Assembly: GCA_023362775.1 (NCBI GenBank)
Contig: JALMGJ010000015.1
Coordinates: 7,746,001 to 7,810,000 of the forward strand
Length of the DNA stretch: 64,000 nt
From: Charina bottae
Taxonomy: Eukaryota > Chordata > Lepidosauria > Squamata > Charinaidae
Direction: 5' to 3'
A program made the position numbers and the translations under genes. This document shows, piece after piece, positions 1-12,034 of this stretch; position 1 is the first letter of the stretch, and the number at the start of each line of letters is the position of its first letter. The notes beneath the pieces were generated by a model. The model had not been told where the DNA came from. It saw nothing but the letters and a program-made list of their open reading frames with translations, and did no database searches.

Positions 1-3000
1 TTCTTTAAACTTATGATTTTTATTATCCATTTTAAATTGTTCTTTAATCTGTAGATATGTAAACCAATTACAATTAAACCCTTCTTTTAGTAAGTCTTCT
101 CTTGTTTTTAGTTTCTAGTTAGTACCCTCAAATACTAATAGATCTTTATATGTTAACCAATTACCTATATTCAAGTTTCCATGCCATGCTTGTGCTTCCT
201 GTGGCAAAATCCACAGAGGCAAATTGGGTAAGAGTGAATTTTATATTTATTCCAAATTTTTAAAATTGATTTTCTAATAGGGTGATAATTAAATGCCGTG
301 TTTGCTTTAATCTTATTGTACCAAAGGTACGCATGCCATCCAAATCTAAGATCGTGCCCTTCTATATTAAGTAATTTACGATTATCCAATTTTAGCCAAT
401 CTCTAAGCCAACTACGTAAGAACACATGCATCATAATATAATTTTAAATTTGGTAGACCAAAACCCCCATTTTCTCTAGTATCTTGTAAAAATTTGTACT
501 TTATTCTCGGTTTTTTCCCCTGCCAAATAAATTTAGCCAAATCTCGTTGCCAATTTTGAAAAGTTTTATCGGTTATTACAATTGGTATCGTTTGGAATAA
601 AAAGATGACTCTTGGAAGAATATTCATTTTTATCGTAGACAGTCTACCCAAAAAGGATATCTGTAATTTCGTCCAAACTTGCAAATCCTGTTTTATTTTA
701 TTCCATAGTTTTGTATAATTATTTTTAAATAAATCCAAATTATTTGATGTTATTTCCACACCCAAATATCTTAATTTTTTAACATTTGCAAATCCCGTAG
801 CCAATTCCATATTATGTATATTATTTTGGTTCATATTTAAATTTATCATCTTTGTTTTTTGGTTATTTATTTTAAACCCTGCCAATTCACCAAAATCTTT
901 TTTTGTAATTGTTTAATTCAATTTTCCGGATTTTGTAAAGTGACTACCACATCATCAGCAAAAGCCCTTAATTTATAGTTTTCTTGTTTTATTTTTATCC
1001 CTTCAATTTGATTATCTTTTCTTATATTTTCTAAAAGAACTTCTAATACTAAGATAAATGGGAGTGGAGAGATTGGGCAACCTTGTCTGGTACCCCTTCC
1101 TATAGTACAATTTTGGGTTGTGTCACCATTTACCACTATCTTGGCTGTCTGCATTGTATATATAGCTTGAATAGCATTAATGAAGTTCTTACCATAGTCC
1201 ATACTTTTTAACGTTTTAATCATAAAATCCCAATTTAAATTGTCGAATGCTTTTTCAGCATCTAAGAATAATAGTAAAATTTGTTTTTCTTTATGTTCTT
1301 TTGCATACTCAATTATATTTATAATAGATCTAATATTATCTTTAATGTGTCTTTTTGGGAGGAAACCAGATTGATCCGCATTAATCGTATCTTGTAAAAC
1401 AATTTTTAATCTATTAGCCAAGATAGTGGTAAAAAAATTGTAATCAGCATTTAGCAGCGAGATTGGTCTAAAATTCTTGCATAGTGTCATGTCCTGGTCT
1501 GCTTTAGGAATCAAGATTATATTAGCATCGGTCCATGATTTGGGAACTGTATTTCCAGTCATTATCGAATTTAATAGAGTATTAAACGGTAATATGAGTT
1601 GTTCTTGGAATAATTTGTAATATATAGCAGTAAATCCATCTGGACCTGGAGTTTTACCTGATTTTTGTTTTTGGATGGCATTTGAAATTTCTTGCATAGT
1701 AATGGGTTCATTAATGATTTCCTTTTGTATTTTAGATATTTTTTGCAATTTACTTTCTGTTAGATATATATCAGCCCTAGCCAAATCTATTTGTTGTTTT
1801 TGATATAAAATTGTATAAAAATCATGAAATGCTTTCTTGGTACTTTGATTGTCTATTAACTCTTCCCCCTTTTCTCTAATCTTATTTATAATTTTCCCCC
1901 TTCTTTTCTTAACTTAAAAGCTAGCCATTTACCAGCTTTATTTGCATGTTGAAAGTATCTTTGCTTAACATACCTCAAGTTTTTTTCCATTTCCTCAGTT
2001 GTTAAAAATTCTAGTTGTTTCTGTAATATAGTAATTTGATTTTTGGTGTCTTTGTCTCTTGGGTTACTTTGAAGTTCAATCTCTTTCGTCTTAATTTGTT
2101 CACATAATTTAGAAAATTTTTGTTGTTTTATTTTTTTTGATGTTTGCCTAAAGACATAAAATGCCCCTAATATATGCTTAACTTGCATCCCAAACTGATG
2201 TTATATTTATATTATCATTCATATTTAAATCAAAAAATTATTTTAGTTTATTTTTGCTCTCATCTAAATATACTTTGTTTCTTAATATGGATTTGTTTAG
2301 TCTCCATCTGTATGTCTTTGATAAAATTTTTAAATCTAATTGAATTGCATTGTGATCTGATAGTATTTTAGCCAAAATCGTCATATCTTTAATCTTATTT
2401 GCTAAGTTTTTTGAGATCCAAATCATATCAATTCTGGAATGGGACTTAAATCTATCAGAGAAAAAAGTGTAATCTTTGGCGTTACCCATCTTATATCTCC
2501 AGGCATCAACCAATTCTAAGTTATTTGTAAGTTGGAAAAATTCTTGAGGTAGTTTGCCTTGGTTTACTTTGATTTGTTTGTCAGATTTCCTATCCATTAG
2601 GGGGTTAACTTCTCAGTTCCAATCACCCAGAATAATCCAATTTTTATTTGGCAAGTCTGATAGACAATTCAAAAGAACTTTAAATTTTTTTTCCCCGTTT
2701 TTCATTCGGGGCATATACTCCCACTAATATAACCTTTAAATTTTGAATTTCTATTTCTATGATAATAAATCTACCTTTGTCATCGGCTTGTATCAAATTT
2801 GGTTTTAAGTTTGGTTTAATATAACAGACTATACCATTTTTCTTGTTCTCACTTGTCGATATAAAATCTAGACCTACTTTTTTATTTAATAACAATTTAG
2901 CATCTTTCCATCTAATATGTGTTTCTTGCAAGCAAATTATATCGAGCTTATATTTATTAAGAATATGAAAAATTTTATTTCTTTTAACCGGAGTATTTAA

Positions 3001-3039
3001 ACCATTGACATTCCATGAGAGACATTTCACATTACTCAT
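1..3039 (-). pseudogene. L1 ORF2 (endonuclease-reverse transcriptase), fragmented
   Basis: The start codon is at 3039 (MSNVKCLSWNVNGLN). The APE-type endonuclease occupies 3039 to about 2240 in two frames, with the NVNGLN and LQETH motifs at its start and SDHNAI near its end (about 2350). A linker frame lies at 2188-1886. The reverse transcriptase is at 1784-918, with GKTPGPDGF, a FRPISLL motif, LDAEKAFD, GTRQGCPISPL and the FADD active-site box (about 960). The C-terminal part continues at 885-412 and 434-171. At least four frame breaks separate these pieces. Known role of the family: nicks target DNA and primes reverse transcription from the nick. Confidence 0.9.
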
Positions 3040-3905
3040 TTTCAGTTTGGTTACTTAGATCTTGGGAACTGACTGCTAAAGAAAATAATTTAAACTTTTC
3101 TGCTATATCTTCTTTCTGCCCCCTGTTCCCTACTGAATGTTTATCACCTTTTTCCAATTTTCTGAGAAAATCTTTTGCCTTTTCAATTGAATTTAATTTA
3201 AACCTTTGGTCATTGTATAACACATTCACCCCTTCCAACATTTCCCATCTATACATAATTTTTCTCCTTTTCAAAACCTCTGTTAGGAAGAGGTACTCTT
3301 TTCTTTTTTTCAGAATTGCAGCTGGAATTTCCTTAAAGATTTTTATTTCTTTACCTTCTATATCTATTTTCTTTTCAAACGCAGTCTGCAGGATCATGTC
3401 TCTTAACTTTTTTCTGCTAAATTCGATGACTAGGTCTCTGGGTACATTATGATCCCTGGCATATTTTGAATTAACTCTATAGATAGATTCCATTTCCTCT
3501 TCTAATTGTTCTGATTCCCAATTTATCAATTCCGCCAGCACTTGAATAATTGTGTTTTTAATCTCTATTTCTTTGCCCTCCCTTAAACCTCTTATTCTTA
3601 TACATTTCTCTTTTTGCTTTTGTTCCAATAAGGTTAATTTATCAATCTCCTCTTCTTTTTGTTTTTCTATTTTTTTCACTCTTTCTTTCATTCCTTTGAT
3701 TTCTGATTGAAATTTTTGCTCCATACTATCAAGTTTTTTGTCAAGGCTCTTTTCAAATCCCTGAATTTTCTCTTCTAATAAGGTGGTTACATTAGAAGTA
3801 ATACTCTGTATGGCTTGCCAAAAAACGCCGAAGTCCCAGCCGCCTTCTTTCTTACTATTTAAAGTTTCTTTTGGTGCGAAAGTAATCTTAATCTTGTCTT
3901 TTTTT
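3032..3905 (-). pseudogene. L1 ORF1 protein (RNA-binding chaperone), N-terminus disrupted
   Basis: The clean frame with a methionine runs from 3724 to 3032 (230 codons) and stays open upstream to about 3905, where an A8 run meets a stop; the true start was probably lost by slippage there. A lysine/glutamate-rich coiled coil comes first (about residues 1-40 from 3724), followed by an RRM-like part containing the stretch CIRIRGLREG, then a C-terminal domain containing REIPRDLV-type residues (seen here as NVPRDLVIEF) and WEMLEGV. This order is that of vertebrate L1 ORF1p, which trimerises and coats L1 RNA. The stop overlaps the ORF2 start by 8 bases. Degenerate but recent-looking. Confidence 0.85.
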
Positions 3906-4366
3906 TATGAATTAAGTTTCTTTTTTAACAAAAGTGAAGAAAAACAGCAGCAATCCCTAAACTTCTTAGGGAGAGAAAGCGAAGATTAGCGCATACCCAG
4001 CTTCCCGGCTTCCTTTCACTGCAAGCTGTCAACCGGCTGAGAAAGTGAAAGTGTCGTATTGCAGCCAATTTTCTCACCGCTGCCGTCCAGAAGCTGCAGG
4101 CTTTTCTTTTCTTAGGGTCCACCCTTATGTCGGCTTCCCTGCCTTTGTCTGCTCGACTGGCGTTTCACGGAGTCGGCTTGTAAACTTCGTTTTAGTTTTA
4201 AGTACTTGACGAGCTGTTAATTTGTGCGTCCGCTCGCCATTTTTCTTCACCGGAAGCCAGGGCAAACATTTTTCAAAAGTTATTTTGGGGAGAGAGGAAG
4301 AGAGAAAGGTCTTATTGTATTCCCCACCCCTGCCAACAATGGGAATGGTATAGCTTCTTTTTTGTT

Positions 4367-4445
4367 TCAAAAATATTTATTTATTTATTTATTTTAATTT
4401 ATTTATTAAATGTATACACCGCCCATCTCACTGTATAAGATGAGT
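4367..4445 (-). mobile_element. Short L2 3' tail
   Basis: The segment carries the L2-type 3' end: a GAGATGGGCGGTGTATA-like hairpin region followed by (AAAT)n on the minus strand. It matches the end of the full L2 at 43398. Only the last 70-80 bases are recognisable; anything 5' of it is too degraded to call. Confidence 0.6.
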
Positions 4446-4829
4446 GGGAGATTTAATGTCTTTCTAGGACATTAGGGATGGACAACGTTTTGGGGGCAGG
4501 AGTGGCATTTAACAATTTTGGAGAATTCAAGGACTGCAACAGGTGAAGCAAAATGAGTGGAGCTAAGTTTTCCTTGGTTTGGGGGAGATTTGGGAGGTGT
4601 TCTTAGTTTTTTAGACTCCATTCAACTTCTTGTAAACTTCATGACAGTCTTAATATACTTCCTGTCTCAAAGTAGAATCACCAATTTTCAGCAGAAGACT
4701 TGTGGGGATGGGGGTGTACAAAGAAAGAACTGGGGAGTGCACAAAAATTTGGTGAGGAATATTTAAAGATTATTCCAAAAAATGGCCCTCTTCTTCCTAA
4801 TGAGTGGTGTGAGGTAGAATTACATGTCT

Positions 4830-4830
<1 letters not shown>
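4446..4830. other. No recognised gene or element
   Basis: AT-rich DNA between the L2 tail and a CAT microsatellite. Open frames are short and have no recognisable domain. Confidence 0.5.

Positions 4831-4877
<47 letters not shown>
4831..4877 (+). repeat. (CAT)n microsatellite
   Basis: About 15 uninterrupted CAT units. A short frame reading as polyhistidine across it is an artefact of the repeat. Confidence 0.98.
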
Positions 4878-5169
4878 TTTGTTCTGGGAAGTTTTAGCTT
4901 GGCGGGAATTTCAGGTTCTGTTCTTCCCTGACACTTTCTATCCCTGGGCAAGTAATGAGCAATAAGCATGAAAAAAGAACACTATTTCTGCTTAGATTGC
5001 CCAGGGCTCTGAATTCAGAGCACAAAATGGATTAAATAACACCAAGGGGTGCTTTAGACCTCCATGTCGCAACTGCCTTTGTTTCTACCAACTTAGTGTT
5101 CTGAACTCCAAATAGCTGGAAGGGGTGGTTAGTCACCAAATACTAAGGACTACTATGGAAGCCTTAGAA

Positions 5170-5474
5170 CAGGGCTTTCCAAACTTTTCCCACGGCAACA
5201 CACCAACAGTGGCGTGCGAGAAAACCCGGAAGCACTTTCAGGCGCTTTGCACACTGCCGCTGCGGTGCTTTCGGATTTTCGCGCGCCGCAGCGGTGGCAG
5301 CAGCGGTGTCCTTGTGTGCCGTGCAAAAACCCGGAAGCGCTGATGGCCTGCCGCTGTGTGTGTAGTTGCGTGTGGCGGCAGCGCGCCATCAGCCCTTCTG
5401 GGTTTTGACGCGACACACCTGGGCCCCGCAGGCGACACAGTATTGTGTCGCGACACACAGTTTGGTAAGCTATG
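5170..5474. mobile_element. Non-autonomous hAT element, family A, copy 1
   Basis: It starts CAGGGCTTTCCAAAC and ends with the imperfect inverted complement GTTTGGTAAGCTATG. The 8-bp target duplication CCTTAGAA is present at 5162-5169 and 5475-5482. The 305-bp interior is GC- and CpG-rich, with repeated AAAACCCGGAAGCG motifs and GTGTCGCGACACAC near the end. There is no transposase. Eight-base duplications and CAG...CTG termini are hallmarks of hAT elements. Confidence 0.88.
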
Positions 5475-5482
5475 CCTTAGAA

Positions 5483-6454
5483 CTTGTATTCTTGAGTGCG
5501 TGAACAGCCTCACCTCTTCTTGCTTTCATGGCTGGGATTATATTATAAAAAAAGCGTGCCAACCTGGCTGATGACTCAGATATGACAGATGGAGAAGAGT
5601 GTATTTCAAACCTGGCAAATTCAAGAATTGCTATATACAGTATCTGAGAAAATGCATGACTTTTTAAATAAAATACCTGCTCAGACTAGTAAAACACTGG
5701 ATGATTAGCAACCCCAGGATGCATAGAAGTTGGCAGAGACAGAATAAAGTAATTAGTAGTGGGACAAACTCCATTTTTTAATCTATAGTAACTTGAATAG
5801 AAATGATTTTATGGATTATTTTTTTTAAACTGGGCCCAGGGGTTAGCAGCAACAATACTGCAGACAAGGATGAGAAATTAGAATGAAGAATGAGTTGTTG
5901 GGCCTGCTTCAGCATGCAGTAGGACTGGCAAGCAATAAATAAGTTGTGTCTGTGTAAGTGCCAAGGCACTATAGGATGCTTATTAAGTCCTCCCTGATAT
6001 TCTCATTATTCATATAAGTGTCCAAGCTCTTATAAAAATTGGTCTCCTCGATGTCATTCATCCAGGAATTCCATTATTTAATTCTCTAATTCTGCCTGAG
6101 TTTACAACACATTCTTTTCCTGTCCTCCTCTTATTGATTTTTATCTGTTCTCTCTTTTGATTCCATTTAATGCTCTGTGGCTATTATAAATAGGGGTGGT
6201 GTTGAGGAAGGGCAGAAGAATAGAAGACCTTGATGTTCTCTTCTAGGACATTGGTTTATGGCAAGGCTGCAATTAGCAAGTCGAATAGGAGAAGAAGCTA
6301 TAGCTGAGACTGCAGGAGAGGAACGAGGAAGTCAGTTGAAAAAAACAGTTGCAGTGGTCTTTCTGCAGACTTGTTAGCATGCCCCCAAACTCTACAGCTT
6401 TACTGCAAAGCCATTCTGTTTGCCCCTCCTGCAGTAACTGGCTGAAAAAAAAAG
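5483..6454. other. Unique-looking intergenic DNA
   Basis: No exon, RNA gene or transposon recognised; frames are short and without known motifs. Confidence 0.5.
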
Positions 6455-6600
6455 TACCAATCGAAGAGAATATTTGTAGCTCAGGGTTGAACTGTGGAGT
6501 CCTTAGTGCTCTCTGAGCCTTGTTGTTTTCTTGGAGACATTTCATTGCCAGGCTAGGCAACATCTTCAGTGCGAAAAGGGAGTGGGACTTGCTCTCTGTT
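6455..6600 (-). mobile_element. Penelope-like element terminal repeat fragment
   Basis: Read on the minus strand it contains CTGAAGATGTTGCC, a GGCAATGAAATG arm and the sequence up to the box complementary to ACCAATCGAAGAGAAT. CTGAAGA...GAAA with a pairing stem between is the pattern of Penelope pLTRs. The same ACCAATCGAAGAGAAT box occurs at 17491-17506. No reverse transcriptase is attached. Confidence 0.55.
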
Positions 6601-7377
6601 TATATACCCTGGCTTGTCCTGCCTGTGTTGGTGAGGAAAAAGGTAATGGTGCAGAAATAGTATTTTTTCACCCAATTTGTGGCAGGCAAATAGGGTAGAC
6701 ATTTTTGCCAAATTTCTCAAGGGGAAGGAAAAATTCTCCTATGCTTTCTCAAGAGAGGGTTCCTCCTTAGCAGTAATAGTAGCACAACTATTGAAAGAAC
6801 TTCATGGGTAGGACAGGTGTCTTCTATATTTTTTGCACTACAGCTACTACAACCTTTGCTACTCTGGTTACTGGAAAATGTAGTTAAAAAATCTGGAATA
6901 CACGAAATGTAGATGCTTGGTCCCTAAGTAAGTGCAAGAACACTCCACCAATAGGCCTTATCCCCAAATTAAGTTCTTTGGAAAAAAATCAGAAGCAAAT
7001 TCCCTTTTATCAAATTGATTGAGAAATAATGGTAGAAGAAAATGTGGGACAACTTTTCTGCATAATGCTATTATTGCATCATAACAGTCAACCATTTTTT
7101 CCTGGATGTTCCTGCATATATTCCCAGGTCAGGGTGAATGGGCATTGTCATAAGAACTTTAAGGGAGCTTGGTTGAATCAGGCCAAAGATGGATCTGGTT
7201 CACAAACATGGGTCCATTAAAAACAACTGCATCATGCTGAGAATGATATGGCTTCATTAAAAAGTTACAGATAGGTCTTCTAGATTTGCATGGGTCGGTT
7301 TTCTGATGTGCCTTTTTGGGCTTGGATCCAAAGTGTTGCACAACCCTAGTGTTTAAGTCATCAAGGTTGAACAGATG
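6601..7377. other. Unique-looking intergenic DNA
   Basis: Nothing recognisable on either strand. Confidence 0.5.
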
Positions 7378-7385
7378 CCTCTAAT

Positions 7386-7751
7386 TAGGCTGACCATATT
7401 TCCTTGAGACAAAAACGGGACATTGGGATGGCAAAATGGGATGGGGTCTTATGTAATATTTCATATTCATGAAAAAGACAGGAGATCCCGCCCCCCGGTC
7501 GGCGCGATTGGCTCCCACCTGGCCAATCGCCCACCTCTCCGCCCTCCTTTGCCACACGCTGATAGGCAGGAGGGCTTCCTCTTCTGGGCTGCCTCCAATC
7601 GGCAGCTCTGGCTTGGATCCTCCTTCCGTGCCATTCCCACCGGGTTTAAAAAATGGGACAAAATTGAGATTTTTATCAAAATGACGGGACGGTTGAAAAA
7701 TGCTAAAAAAACGGGACTGTCCTGTTCAAAACGGGATGTATGGTCAGCCTA
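7386..7751. mobile_element. Non-autonomous hAT element with TAGGCTGACCATA ends
   Basis: The inverted termini TAGGCTGACCATA (left) and TATGGTCAGCCTA (right) are flanked by the perfect 8-bp duplication CCTCTAAT (7378-7385 and 7752-7759). Repeated AACGGGA motifs lie inside each end and the centre is GC-rich. At 366 bp it has no transposase. Frames crossing it are incidental. Confidence 0.88.
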
Positions 7752-7759
7752 CCTCTAAT

Positions 7760-8458
7760 TCATTTTATGCTCAATTCAAAATCTTTTTTTCAAAGTCGAT
7801 CTCTGATACATAGATTGGGTGTTCTGCTATGCTGGACTGGGAGGGGCACATGTGCCACAAAGGGGGAAAAGAATAAAATAATGCATTTTGGGTATTTGTT
7901 CACATAAAAAGCCTTGATGGGAAAGGGAGGGAGGGGAAGCATGGGATTCCATGATCACTAGAGCACTGCTACCCATCCTTGTCTCCATCCAAAAGCAGCC
8001 ATCTTCCACCTGTCTCCAGACTCACTGGAGGTTGCCTGCCCAGTGGGTAAGGGTTGGGCTGAGGAGCATGCCATCCATTCTAGCCCTCCCTAAATGATAG
8101 GTGGTCCATCCTTGTGGTGGGCTAGCAGAAAAGACAGTAACACACACTTTTGAGAAGGGTGCTGTATTGCTGCTGTTTTAAAAAAAACGCTTTATGGAGA
8201 TGCTTATGGTTTTCTCATTTACATTCCTAAAAGAATTGGTTTGGACTACCCTGGACTGATACAAGATAGGGGAACCTACTTTCAGAGACAGGGATCCTTG
8301 GATAGCCTTATTTTTCAGTAAGAAGAAACATCGTTTAAATGAGTTTGAGCAGAACAAGGTGAAACATCAGAAGCATATAAATCTTTTCTAGTTTCTAATC
8401 TAGATGATTGTTCTATCCTCAGACAAAGGAAAGGAAGAATGCTGGATTTAGAGATGTA
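7760..8458. other. Unique-looking intergenic DNA
   Basis: No gene or element recognised. Confidence 0.45.
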
Positions 8459-8676
8459 ACTGCAATAGTTAAAGTGTCGGACAAGGACTGGGGAGATCCA
8501 GGTTCAAGTCAACCCTTAGCCATGGCAGTTCATTGGTGACTTTGGACCAGCCACTCTCTTGTAGCCCAAACGACCTCACCGGATTATTGATGTGGGGGAA
8601 AATTGGAGGAGCAAGTGTGCTGCCTTACGTTCCTGGAGGAAACTTGATATATAAATCTTAGAAATTGAATAAATGT
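8459..8676 (+). mobile_element. tRNA-derived SINE, MIR-like, degraded
   Basis: A head resembling tRNA box A/B (box B region CCAGGTTCAAGTC) is followed by TGGCAGTTCATTGGTGACTT-like core sequence, CTGCCTTACGTTCCTGGAGG, and an A/T-rich tail ATATAAAT...AATAAATG that resembles an L2-type 3' end. The SINE at 31528 has the same order. Divergence suggests an old insertion. Confidence 0.65.
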
Positions 8677-9623
8677 ATGAACCATCTCTAGAGGAGCTGG
8701 GGGCCCAGCTTCCCATGTGTACCTAAAGAAAAGCATTCTCACCATTCTACTTCCACTAATGCATGTGTCAGATGCAAATATGCAGTTTTCAGAAATGGTG
8801 CAAAGTTTCATTTTCTAAAAAAAACATAGAGGATCATAGTATGGGCCTTTGATGACAAGTGGGTCAAGGAATCATAAGAAAACCAAATTGAATTGGTTTG
8901 AGTGATTTGCTGCTCTTTCATACTCTTTCCTCTGATGAGTAGTTGCCTGCTTTAAAAAGCAGAAATCCATGGGCTGCAAGAAAGTCATGGTTTGATAAAA
9001 CCCTTACTCTACAAAAGAGTAAGAATCACAGGCTGCTTTAATTAAAGATACAGTATGATCTCCCCAAATATGATGTGGACAGTGGATCAATAGTTTCTTG
9101 GCAATATTTTTTTATGGTTGTTAACTCATACCAATTCATTCTAAAGCTGATTTCCTAGGTTACTGAGTCTATAGTTCTACGATTTTTTTTTAAAATCGGC
9201 TTCTGCATATCTGATTCACAATCTTGGTTTTGGATTTTAAGTGTGGGATGCTTGCAAAATTAGTTTTGGGGATTTTAATTGACTGGAAGTAACACTGTTC
9301 CTTTAAATGTGGTTCCAAGCACTTATTTTGAATATATCGCTAATAGTTCTTTCATTATATACTGTAAAATATAATGCAGTGGCAATTGGGAATGTCATTG
9401 TTGCAGCTATTTGTAATGGAAGAAGACAGTGCAGCCAGTTGAAGAACAGACTGAAAATGAAACTGGATGAAGAAAATAATCTGCTGCTTAGCTAAACTAT
9501 GAAACTATCATTTGCTAATGGGTTTACTTCCTGAATATCAGCATTATAATATTAATTTGGGTTTGTACTTATTGGTGTGGACCAGTCAAACAAATAAAAT
9601 AAAAGAGGGTGCTTGAAAGACAT
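8677..9623. other. Unique-looking intergenic DNA
   Basis: A 62-codon frame at 9307-9495 has a hydrophobic start but no homology I recognise; it is probably chance. Confidence 0.45.
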
Positions 9624-9840
9624 TACATGTAGTCCTCGTTTAGTGACCACAATTGGGACCGACAACTCGGTCATTAAGCAAAGTGGTTGCTAAGTGAAAC
9701 TGCAACTGTGCTTATGATCTGATTTCAGCTTTCCTTTGCTTTACAGACCTGCGAAGGTTGTAAATGCGAGGATTGGTCACAAAGTTACTTTTTCATCACC
9801 GTTGTAACTACGAATGGTCACTAAACAAGGACTACCTGTA
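9624..9840. mobile_element. MITE with about 26-bp terminal inverted repeats
   Basis: The left end TACATGTAGTCCTCG continues to GTTTAGTGACCA; the right end is its complement, CACTAAACAAGGACTACCTGTA. The interior repeats the GTTGCTAAGTGAA / GTCATTAAGC theme several times. The target duplication is not clear, so the superfamily stays open. There is no coding capacity. Confidence 0.75.
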
Positions 9841-10182
9841 ATTGGATCAGAGAAATAGAATAGACAAATAAAAAACATTGCTTGCAACCATCAAGAAAGC
9901 CATGCTGAAGATACAGGTTTATAGTTGAATCAGTTGACAGGAAACAAGGGAACCACAGCGGTCCTCATTCTACAAAATAACAAATGTGTTCACTAATATG
10001 CAAAATGAAATGGTTCCCTCTTTGTTAATAAGTCCCCTCAAAGTCTTGGGGTTGATTCATAATTTTGAAGAACAGTTTGTTGCACTAAAGAATGGGAAGA
10101 ATGATAAGTACTAAGCCATCTTTGGATTAACCATGGTGTATTACAAAGCACAATTGGCTAGGTCCATGCAACATCCATAAGC

Positions 10183-10319
10183 CAGCCTTCCCAACCTAGA
10201 CATTCTTCTGAGATGTAGACTTCAGCTTCAGAATTCTCAGCAATGTCCACATTAGTTGGGGAATTCTTGGAGCTGCAGCCCCCAACTCATCCGGAGGGCA
10301 CCCAATATGAGAAAGGCTG
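10183..10319. mobile_element. Non-autonomous hAT element, palindromic
   Basis: It starts CAGCCTTCCCAACCT and ends with the complement-like GAGAAAGGCTG. The flanks CCATAAGC (10175-10182) and CCATAAAC (10320-10327) are an 8-bp duplication with one mismatch. The middle is a degraded palindrome (GAATTCT arms). Confidence 0.75.
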
Positions 10320-10327
10320 CCATAAAC

Positions 10328-10705
10328 CATGATTTACAAGATGCAATGGCTGGATTCATACAACCTTATCAGCAAAAATCAAACAGATCACATTATGGTA
10401 GCACATTGTGTGAATTTTCAAACTTGTTGGTCTAACTGTGCAGGTTTTCCACTTTAAACTCAAACACTTAAGTAGCCAGATTTAGGTTTGAGTCCCGGGA
10501 CACGGAGGCAAGCAAAAGTACAAACAACAACAACGACAAACGTCTGTGCACTCCATCCATTGATTTTAGTAGATCCAAAATATAATTAATAAAATCATAA
10601 TAGGACATGATAGCATGTGATAGCTTTCTCCTGTTCAAGCAAGAAGATTGTGGCAGGATATAACCTTACAGCCAACCAGGTCTGGTGATCAGAAGGTGAT
10701 CTATT
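10328..10705. other. Unique-looking intergenic DNA
   Basis: No recognised feature, apart from a short CAA-rich run near 10525. Confidence 0.45.
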
Positions 10706-10720
10706 CCCTTTTTACAGGTA

Positions 10721-11046
10721 AAGGTAAAGGTACCCCCCGCACATTTGTGCAGTCGTGTCCGACTCTAGGGCCCGGTGCTCATCTCCGTTTGTTAGCCGAA
10801 GAGCCAGCGTTGTCCGAAGACACTTCCACGGTCATGTGGCCGCATGACGCCGCGGAACGCTGTTACCTTCCCACCGAAGTGGTACCTATTAATCTACTTG
10901 CATTTGCATGCTTTCGAATTGCTAGGTTGGCAAGAGCTGGGGCTAGTGCGGGAGCTCACTCCGCACGCAGGGCTAGGGATTCGAACCTCCGAACTTGCGA
11001 TCTTCCAATCGACAAGCCTGGTGTCTTACCCGCTGAGCCACCACGC
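10721..11046 (-). mobile_element. Sauria-type SINE (tRNA head, BovB-like tail), full length
   Basis: Read on the minus strand it begins GGGGCGTGGTGGCTCAGCG (tRNA-derived box A), has box B GGAGGTTCGAATCCC, the lizard-specific middle CCTAGCAATTCGAAAGCATG, and ends in the BovB-like GTACCTTTACCTTTA. The perfect 15-bp duplication CCCTTTTTACAGGTA flanks it at 10706-10720 and 11047-11061. SINEs of this family are moved by BovB machinery. Its right flank recurs at 20441 beside another SINE copy (see findings). Confidence 0.93.
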
Positions 11047-11061
11047 CCCTTTTTACAGGTA

Positions 11062-11969
11062 GCAATGTGTTATTTGAGACAGACTGAGTTATAAAACCAC
11101 ATCTCCCTCATAATAACGAATCTCACATTATTCAAGGAAGATTTATATGCTGTATGATAGATTGCACTTATGAAGTTCACATAGCATATGACAAATCTGT
11201 ATTGTAACTACTGTAATAATCTGTAGTGCAGAGTAGTAGTTGGGTCATTACAACAAAAAACCCGCCTGTCTATATTATTTCATCTTTTATCATAGCTGAA
11301 GGTTACAGCTTATAATTGGGAACTTTATTACCTTCCCAAAGCCCCCTCCCTCAATATTCCATTTCCAAAACTAATATGCCTGTTCTTGAAATTTATATAA
11401 TTTTTCTTCATAATGGCATTTATTTTATCCCATCTTGTAATGGTATGTGGGAATGACCTTGGGAGACCGGGTGAAGATATGCTGCCCATAGAATGGTCAG
11501 ATAAGAGAGGGCATAGGCCACAACTGCATAATGGATAGAGCAAGAGGCTCAGAAGGGACCCTCCCTAATTGGGGTGTAAAGGAGACAGGGGGAGAATTGT
11601 ACTTTCAGACTTGCAAGATTCTGTTAATGTAGCTTTACAATAAAGTAGATTTAGCTCATCTGGTCATGTTTCCAGTCTGGTCTACCTGGAAAGGCTGACA
11701 CATCTACATTTAAAACTTTTTTTAAAAAATTAAATACTTATAAGCTACTTTTCTGAACAGTTATATTTATAATACATTAGATGGATCAGCCTACAGCTGA
11801 TTTAGATCTTGATAGTTCAAAGACTGCAGAATTTACCTCATGAAATGTCAGGGATTCAGGTTGAACATGGAATAATATTGATACATTTGCCTCATTTGCT
11901 GAATTAGTTGGAAGTCCCAGGATGTTGGTATCTTTTAAAACTAGACCTTTCTAATCCTATGAGATATTT
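11062..11969. other. Unique-looking intergenic DNA
   Basis: Nothing recognised on either strand. Confidence 0.45.
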
Positions 11970-11971
11970 AT

Positions 11972-12034
<63 letters not shown>

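Larger units (their letters stand above)
1..4259 (-). mobile_element. L1 retrotransposon, 5' end to mid-ORF2, runs off the left edge
   Basis: This is a long L1-clade element read right to left. It has a 5' UTR (about 4259-3910), ORF1 (about 3905-3032) and ORF2 (3039 to beyond position 1). The 5' end is placed at the GGCTTCCGGTGAAG motif (complement of 4246-4259), because the L1 at 17171 and the L1-like element ending at 42660 start with closely similar sequence. The 3' end and its target duplication lie outside the window. ORF2 is broken by frameshifts and stops, so this copy is not active. The homologous protein order endonuclease, reverse transcriptase, C-terminal region is clear. Confidence 0.92.

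Noticed and set aside
4700..4897. Frame with a polyhistidine tract
   Set aside because: The histidines come from a (CAT)n microsatellite; no other support for coding.
5125..5571. Overlapping frames in CpG-rich sequence
   Set aside because: They lie in a non-coding hAT element with clear ends and target duplication.
10648..11094. 148-codon frame and similar ones at 20365, 31720 and 35830
   Set aside because: They share peptides because they cross copies of the same SINE; SINEs do not code for protein.
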